A stretch of 64,000 nt of DNA from Luidia sarsii (taxonomy: Eukaryota > Echinodermata > Asteroidea > Paxillosida > Luidiidae). Of this stretch, positions 25,101 to 34,100 are shown in pieces (the first letter of the stretch is position 1; every line of letters begins with the position of its first letter). A program made the translations under genes and the position numbers. The notes beneath the pieces were generated by a model that was not told the origin of the DNA, made no database searches, and saw only the letters and a program-made list of their open reading frames with translations. The stretch covers positions 3,624,832-3,688,831 of the forward strand of contig OX465114.1 in the NCBI GenBank assembly GCA_949987565.1. Reading direction: 5' to 3'.

Positions 25101-28100
25101 TTTGAAAAATATTCCTTCACATTATATTTGTTGAAATTTTTCTCTTTTTTTCTACAATTTTCTACTCTGCCTTTGAGAAAGGTCCTGCCAGGATCGAAAT
25201 GTCAGACCCACTAAATTTTAAGATTTACATTTTGGTAATTTTAGTCAGTGAGCAGTTTGCAACATTTTTGTATATCACCTTAAGTCAATTTTCTACAAGA
25301 TTTATTTTTTCAATAAAAGTGTGACCATTTTCAAGAATATAAGATCCTTTTTTTCAAACATTGTGATTTTTCCACACAAAGTGTGCCATTTTTTTTCTTT
25401 TTCTTTTTAATTTGCTGAAAAGGGAGGAAAGCAAATGTAAGTTAAACATTACACACATTACACACTAAGTGATATACAAAAATGTTGCAAACTGCTTACT
25501 GACTAAAATTACCAAAATGCAAATCTTTAAATTTAGTGGGCCTGACGTTTCAATCCTAGCAGGACCTTTCTCAAAGGCATTACACACTAGTTTGCCCTAC
25601 TGTAGTCTGTTGTTAACTTCCCATGGCACAGTACTGTATGCCCATGTACAGTAGATGCACACATGACACCCATTGGACAGTGCACAATCTTAGCTGGTCA
25701 CTCACCTCAAACCACTGGGGATATGTAGGGAAGTCACATGACCCCTCGGCTGCCGCCTGTCTGGCCAATAGGAATGCAGCATACAAGAGCCGAGGGTTGG
25801 AAGTCTGGACAAACTCTCCCAATAAATCAGTGATGAGATCTGGATTATGATACAGATTAATAATACTAATGATGAATTCATTGAATGCAAAAACTGTATC
25901 TTAAACCCATTCAATTGCACTGTACAGTACCTGTACACATGTAAAGCTATACATGATTAACATGTAGGGAACTAACTGGGAACTGTTGAACAACTTAACA
26001 GGTATTGAATCTTACAATATGTAAGTATAGCGCTTTGTTTTCTTTGAATCTGAGACCTGAGGGACTCAACAGTTTGGAAAGAGTACGCTCAGTCTGGACA
26101 GAGTAAACTTGTTTGGACTTGATGCCTTTACCAGGAGAAGCCCAAATCCCCATTCTATTTTGCTAATCCTTTTCTACTTTTCAAACCACAATATAGTCTG
26201 AACCTATTCAAGCCTGTCCTCTCTCCAAATAATGAGGCTGTGACAGAATGTGCGGTCTTACAAGGAAACACCATCCACAGCCAAATTGACTGTGATGCAT
26301 AAAACCCAAAGGCTAGACTCACCGCTGATATGTGAACCACCTCCCTTGAAGCAGACACAAAATACAGACACCAGGATCAGCAGATTCTGCCAAGAGATCT
26401 GCATTTCAAAAAGGAACGTAGCTTTAGGAATGTGTCAGGTGACTCTGGACCTGATTAAAAATGTATCTGACAAAGCTGGACATGCTGGAAGTAAAACACA
26501 AATATTGTGAACTCATAATCACAAATCATCTGTGCATTGATTAGAAGAGGTAGCATTTAATGTGCTCTGTCCATTCTGTCTGTTTAGCACTTTAGGCAAA
26601 TCTGCTCTCTGTTGTAATTTTGGACAATCTGATAACACATCACACAGGGATTTTTTTCCTGTGCCAATGATCACCATACAGGTTTTTTCTAAAAATGTGT
26701 CATTGTCAAAACTCACTAAGAAATGGGAACAATATATGTAAATTTATCTATAGATGATCAAAGTCAATAACCTGGGTATACTTTGTGTACAAGTGAGTCA
26801 AACCTTGCACAATTCGGACATTGAACATGCACCAAAACAAAGCTTTGTCATGCCACATATTGCTTAATTCTAGGCTGAAAAGTGTAATTGAATAACCCGC
26901 TATGTACCGCGACACATCCCCAATTATTTACCCTTTTTCAGGAATTAAGGGTCACAGTTGCTATTAAGATTAATGACTGTAGCATATATGCTACATTTTG
27001 GTAATAATGTCATGATTTTATTGAAATTATTGCACACATGTTAATGTATAAGTACCGAAGTAGCAAATGTGCTACAATTTTTCATACAATGTACATAGAT
27101 GGTGATTAGAAGCTTAGCCTTGAATGGATCACTTCAACAGCTGCAAAAATGTATTTGAATGCACACTAACAATGATAATATAGTGCATCTAGTTTACTTC
27201 AATCTTGGTAAGAAAATCCACAATGCATTTGGTACGTTATACGTGTACGTCGGTACCACCCATAGTAGCACATACGCTACACGTGTTTTCAAAAAAAACC
27301 TGCTGCTAGGCCAAAACATTTTTTTGGGAAACTTAATGTGAGTCTTTTGGGTATTGTGTAAAAGATAAGCATTGAAATCTTCCCCTGACAATCGCAAAAA
27401 AGCCGATAGAACACCATGAAATGCACGAACTTTCGGAAAACATTATTGCGCAACAGCCATGTTTTGTCATGAAAAAGAATGCTACTAAAATAAACAACTA
27501 CAACCAACAGAGGGGGCAATAATTATTGTAATGGTGTAGCAGTATCTAATGGGTCATAGATGATGGTTTACTGCATTGAGAGGATGAAATACTTGCCCCA
27601 AGGTAGTGTAGCAAGTGTAGCAATAGTGGTGCTCAGATTTAGCAAAGTAACACCAGCAGAGCAATACATTCATAGGTCCAGGCGAGAAGTGGTTAGCAAG
27701 TCTGCAGTATCACAACAAATGCAGCTCTACGATTTGAACATTGCCAAGGTGCTCATGCAGGGTCTCTACACTTTCTCCCCAAATCAAATCCACGAGTTCT
27801 TCATGATTCGTCCATGGTCAAACGAACAAATCAAGGACCCTTTCCACCGGCAAGTTCTCTCTGCCTTTGAAAAAGGTCCTGCTAGGATCGAAACGTCAGG
27901 CCCACTAAATGTTAAGAAGTTCATTGGAACATAGGTTTTCCATGACTGCAGGAACCCTGTCATGGTTAGTTCCTCCATTCACGATCATTGAGCATAGCTA
28001 CATCATGTTGGACCTAACATTCTGCAGACCTCCAAGGTTCTAACTCTCGCTCACCTTGTCTTCATGCAGCGCATTCTGCAGAAGGGAGCACACTTGTCTT

Positions 28101-31100
28101 TGCTTGACAGTCAAGAGTAGCTGAGTGAACATTTGGGTCAGGCATTTAGGTGCCTTGCCATAGACCCAGTGGTCATGTTGTCTGGCCACTGCAGTTCTCA
28201 CATCTGTGAGTGCAGGATCTACATGCACATGCAAAGATAAGCAAAGACAGTTCATTTATCAAACATTAGGAGGGCCTGACGTTTCAATCATAACAGGACC
28301 TCTCTCAAAGGCAGAATGACAAGGACAAATAGGGAAGGGAAAGCAATGGGGACAGACAAAGGACAAAGAGGAAAGCAGGTAGGGTGACATCAAAGGGAAG
28401 GGCTAGGTGTAGGGTAGGCATTAGGTAGTGGAGGGGGAAGATCAAAGGGAAAGATTCAAAGAGAGAAGTGGGGGTGAACACAAGATGAGTTTATTTATCA
28501 TAAAGGTCTTGTCTCCTGCAGCAATGTTTGGCAAGCAACTCAGAGCTATCCAACTGCACTGCATGTTAACAGAAGCACTTGAGAAGCACACAGGACAATT
28601 TTTGGTAACTATTTCAATATTCCTCAAGTGAAGGAGCTGATAAGGTGGAATTGGAATTCAATCAATTTCACCACTCTTTCAAAGAAAGGAAAATCTGACT
28701 GGGGACTTTATTTGTTTGACCTAGCTTTGAGGAGCTGAAATTTAAATCCCGGTCCTGCCTTTGAGAAAGCTGGCGTTAGATCAGTGCTTGAAGAAAAGTC
28801 CTTCAAGGATCAGGATGTCAGGCCCTCAGCACACCACTGAGCACCAAAGCAAAGCCACTGAACCCAAATGCATGTCACTCACCATTGTCAGGATGGCACT
28901 GCAGCACAGACTCTAACTGGTTTACAGAGAAACGTGAGATTGTGTCTTTATCAATGCTCGGATGACATCGTATTATCTGCAGGACATCACCTACAACATG
29001 GCCCTTGGTCTCTTGCATCATTAATGCTGCAGAAGGATCAGAACATGCACAAGTTGATAATGATACAAGAAACTATCTAGAAATGATTTTGCTGCAATAC
29101 TCTTTGGTTAAGAAAAACAAGGGCAGCATCAATCGATGGCAGTGACAGAGGCAGTAGCAATGGCAGCAACGGTAAAAATGGCAGTTGCAGTGACAATGGC
29201 AGTGAAAGTATCACAGACAGTGGCAGTAGCAATGTCAATAGAAATAGCAATGACGGTTGCTTGGCAATGACAGCAGCAGTAGAAAAGGCAGGGGCAGTAG
29301 CAATGTGTGACAGTGACAATGGTTGTGCAGTGGTAGTAACAAACGTACAAGTAGTAACAGAACTAAGCACTGTCAATATATCAATATTATCGGTATATCG
29401 ATATCACGTCGATATCGATATCGCCGATATGCATTTTTTGTATTGAAACGATATATCGACATTTTCAATATCCAGGAACGACATCATAATAAAATCGGTA
29501 AAAACATCAGTAATAAAAATCTTTACTTGTGGTTTTCTGGGTTTCTTTGACGACTACAAGTCCTAAGCAGCGTTGATTTAATATTTTGGACTCGATACAT
29601 TCCGTGGTATGTGTTCCGGGACCATTCACTTGCGATACCTACAGCGAGATCGCTGTATTACAACGCGTGCATCTTGTAGACTGGTTCCCTCCCACACGAC
29701 TGCAATCTATACTACATGCGTGAGAAGGGAACCAATCACCCCGAGATTCACCTAGTGGTCTGCGCTCGTACTGCATTCTGTGTATGCAAGCGCAGTACAT
29801 GAGCTTCGGCCTTCCGTATTGCACCATCTGCATTGCGGATAGTGCGTCATGTTCACCTTAGCTTAGTGCGTTGGTTTCGTGACGGGAAAAATAGTCAGAG
29901 GTCTCCAGTATATATTTTGTTCTATTTTTTTTTCATTCAAAATGCAGACCGTAAAAATGCCTCCGATAGGGTCACATTCTAGGCATGCGCAGTCTGGTTA
30001 GGTCTAAGTTAGGTCACATTTCAGTCACATGCGCAGTTCGGCCCGCTAAAATTGATTTTTGAATCGCGATCCACTTTACGAAAACAAAATGCCACGTGTG
30101 GACGTGTGGAAACAATTTACATTCTTAAAATTAATTCTTGAATCTGGATGACACGATCCACTTTCCAATAATTTTCCTAGCGGGAAGTTCGGGAACGCAC
30201 CAAATTGAAAACCATGGCTAGAAGGGTAACCCTATTCAATCAGATCAAGTCTTGATACAGTGTCCCGCTGCAAGATATTATCTGATGCAGTTAGGGACCG
30301 GGAAAAATGCCACGCGGCTCTTGGCAGTTTTTCAACGCAGTGACAATGGTTGTGCAGTGACAGTAACAAAATTGGTGACAGTATCACTGGCAGTGGCAGT
30401 AGCAATTTCAGTGGAAGTAGTAATGACAGTGGCAGCCAGACAGGAGCAATGGCAGTGGCAGTCATGTACCAGTGACAGTAGCAGCTCATTTGCAGCAGTA
30501 ATGTTCTGTCAATCTGTACAATCTATACAGAATGAGGAGATAGTTACTAGTACTCTTAATGGCATCTGTACCACAGTCAACTCTACAGTCATATCCCATA
30601 TACATGGATCATTTAGACAAGTATGCCACTTCTTACCCTTCATAATCCTGTCCAAGATATCTTGAGTAACCTGCCAGGATCCAGGACCAGAAATGAAAGA
30701 GGAAATGCTATAAATGTATGTTATGACAGCCATGTACAGTACTGTATTTGGTTGGACTGACTGATGCATTTCTCATGATGCTAGCCAGAAATTGATTTCC
30801 CCTTGCCATCTAAGGCTAGGTATTTCACTACACAGATGTAAATCTGATACATTGAAAAGCCTGGTTTTTAAAATGCACGCGTTGAACAAATAAAATCCAC
30901 TATAAGAGATATAAAAGCTGCTGTAGCCGAGTTTGCATATTGTCCTATTGATCCTTAGACACACACAGTAGTTAATGGATAAATGCATCTGACTGACAAC
31001 CCACGACAGTAAAGATAGTTGATTATTTGGGAAGGCAGCCATCTAACTAATCTAAGGGCTGGCTAGCCCGGGTAGTTTTAAACCCAGAGCTGTAGGTTTC

Positions 31101-34100
31101 AAGTCCTGCTTCAGTCAAATTTTCTTTGACATACATTTCATATGATCCAAAGGCAAAGACTACATGTAGAGTATTTGTTAAGGCCACCATCTAAGGTCTG
31201 AATAGCTCAGATGGTAAGAACGCTGCTATGCAAAACCACAGGTCTTGAGAACAAGTCCTGCTCCAAAGTTTCCTTTGACATTTTCCAAAATTGTTCAAAA
31301 GTTCAACTTATGTACCTTTTCCTTCATTTGACACATGATTTTCAGTTTGTATTAGAGTAGGACTAATAGAAAATGAACTAATTACCATGGATAGTCCTCT
31401 GTCCATCGGAGTGACATCATCTAATTTGGAATAGGCACAGGACAAAAGCAGCTCCAGTACACCTGGGGTAGAAACAGGAAGATTTGGAGTCTATTGCCAA
31501 AGCACTACACATACCACTTTGGTTAGACTGTTTAAGTTTCAATACACTTGTACTTCTAATCTAATCTAAACTAATCTTAGCACTAAGGTTACTTTTCCAA
31601 GGGAGTCCAGGTAGACTTGGTTAAAGTTTTACATCAGATGGCAATCAATGGTCTGATTTTGACACGACTGAAGAGAAAACGCAGTGCATATCTCCTTAAG
31701 GAAGTAACCTCATCACCTATTTACTGTTGTCTGAATGTCTGGTGAATGGATCTACAGTGCACTATACCTCTCAATATGTTGCTATTATTCTCGTCCACAC
31801 TTTTTAGCTTTGCGCACAGGCTAACCACATGTTGAATGATTTGATGCTTCACAACGGCTGAGGCTGAGTTGTGTTCAATGTACAGGTCCAGTGGAAGGAC
31901 TGAGGAGGTGTGAAGTTGCCATAGCAACTCCAGAGGCAGCCCTTTACTCTGTAGTATTAGATACACAGTACATTTGAAGTTGAAATGAATGTATGAAAAT
32001 AGCAATGACAATTTGAATGGACCAGAATTGGAAGCCTGGCCAATGGTTTAGTGTACCAGCGCTCTAACCACCTGAGCTATAAGCCCTTAGCTTACAGCCT
32101 TTCTTCCCACAAGAGAAGGGGTCAAAGAAAACTTCTTCTAATTCAGGCATTGTTTGAAATGTTTAATTCAGTTTTCTTTTCATTTGTTTGACAATGTTTG
32201 ACTTAGCATGATATAATATACGTAGTGGCTGTTGTTACGGCAGTCGTCCGTGTGGTTCCCTGACTTCACAGTATTTGTCAGGATGTTTAGCTCTTGGAAC
32301 CAGACTATCAGCTAATAGACTGGTTCAACCAGCCTGCAATGCTGACGAAATACAATCAAGTCAGGGAACCACACGGACGACTGCCGTAACAACAGCCACT
32401 GCGTATAATATATGTCCCATACAATACCACAAGAGTCAAATCCCTACAAATAAAATGTGGGTCATCAGAGGTCAATTTCACCGGCCAGATTGTCTCAGGC
32501 CAGTTGAAGGCTCTCATATCCTAGCCCAGATGACCAAATTAAAAAAACCCAGAAACACAAAGGCTGTCTGAACACTTATCATGAAACCATTATCCAATCA
32601 GGATTTTGCCTTGTATAATTATTGTCTTAATTTAACTGATTAAGTATAACGTATCATAAAAAGGCAATTCAGCCCATGGTTGTCATGGCTGTGACGTTTG
32701 CATTTCTAATCAACCAATGATAATAATAATAATCTGTCTAATTTTCCAAATGACAGGCAGCCCAGTGCAGAATGCAGGCCAGTTGACAACGAGGCAGGCC
32801 AGTTGACGTTGGAGTCTGGTGAGCCAGCTGGCTAGATGAAGGACAAACCATGTCACAACAGAGGGGAACTACAGACTCCTACACAGACTACTACCTTCAA
32901 GCTCAGCTCCTGAAGAAAGATGGCTCTGTTAATGCTCTGTTGACTGGCAAGCTCTTTCATGACCTCCAAGAGGCAATATTCACTCTTCTATGATCACAAT
33001 AGGAGAAAGGAGAGGAAATACTTTGAGAATCAAAGGATTGCGCATTTCACAAATATGGGCCAGAATCTGCTAGGAAAATGGCAACATCAAGTATGTAGCA
33101 TGGTTGCAGTGACACCGTGTGCAGTATTTTTATCGGGAGTGACTTTTACCTATGAGGGGAGCCAGTAACATGTTTGGGGCAGTGTGTTCTCTGCAGACTC
33201 CTGACGATGGGGTGGATGGAGAGAGTAAAACCTGTCTGAAGCATTGAGTTACTGCATCTTCTTGCAGCAACACTCACTCTTCAAAGAGTTAATGCACATG
33301 GTGTCAATGAGGATTGGGACGATGGCACTCCAGAATTGGACAAAACTGATTCCAAAGTTGGAAGAAGATTCACCATTCCCTCTTTTTGCCCGTCTAACAT
33401 TGTTTAAAAACAAGCTCCCAGTGACTTTACCATTGGTTGGATTGTTTAAGAATTGTTACCAGTCAGTTTCTTATTCATTTATTGAACTAAAATGACAATT
33501 TTCAAAAATGTACAGGGCCTGACATTTCAGTGCTAGCTTGGCCATTTACCAAGGTATGTAGATTGAGGCTTGACTTGAAATCCTTACCCTTTTTTCAGCG
33601 TCATCTTCTGGAGTGGTTTGCTGAAGGCGGGCAAGCTCTCTGGCACAGGTGAGAGCGGCGACGGTAGAGACGGGCAGGGAGGAGATATGAGATTGAGCCT
33701 GGATGTAAGATTGACAGGTGCTGACTGGAAGGACAACAACACCAGCACACAGAAGTCAAATGTACCAGCAAGGTCAACAAGTAGAGGCACCATAGACATA
33801 TAATATCTAACTCATAGACGGTCAATAGCTGACACCAGACTGAAATGTCAGGGAGGCTGCCATGTTAAACAACTATCAGACCATGGGCAGAAGTAAAGAG
33901 GGCAGCTACACACAAGAAAAACCCTGTACTGTATGCCTGTGAGCATCGCCAAAATAATAGCCTCAAAGATATTTGGGCAAATTATTTGAATGCGTGTCAC
34001 CTCACACAAAAACAAATGTGTGGCAGTACTCTTGACTTCAACTAGATAGTTTGATGCCAGTCTGGTCCCCCATGGCATAACGGTATCCTGATGTTATTTC

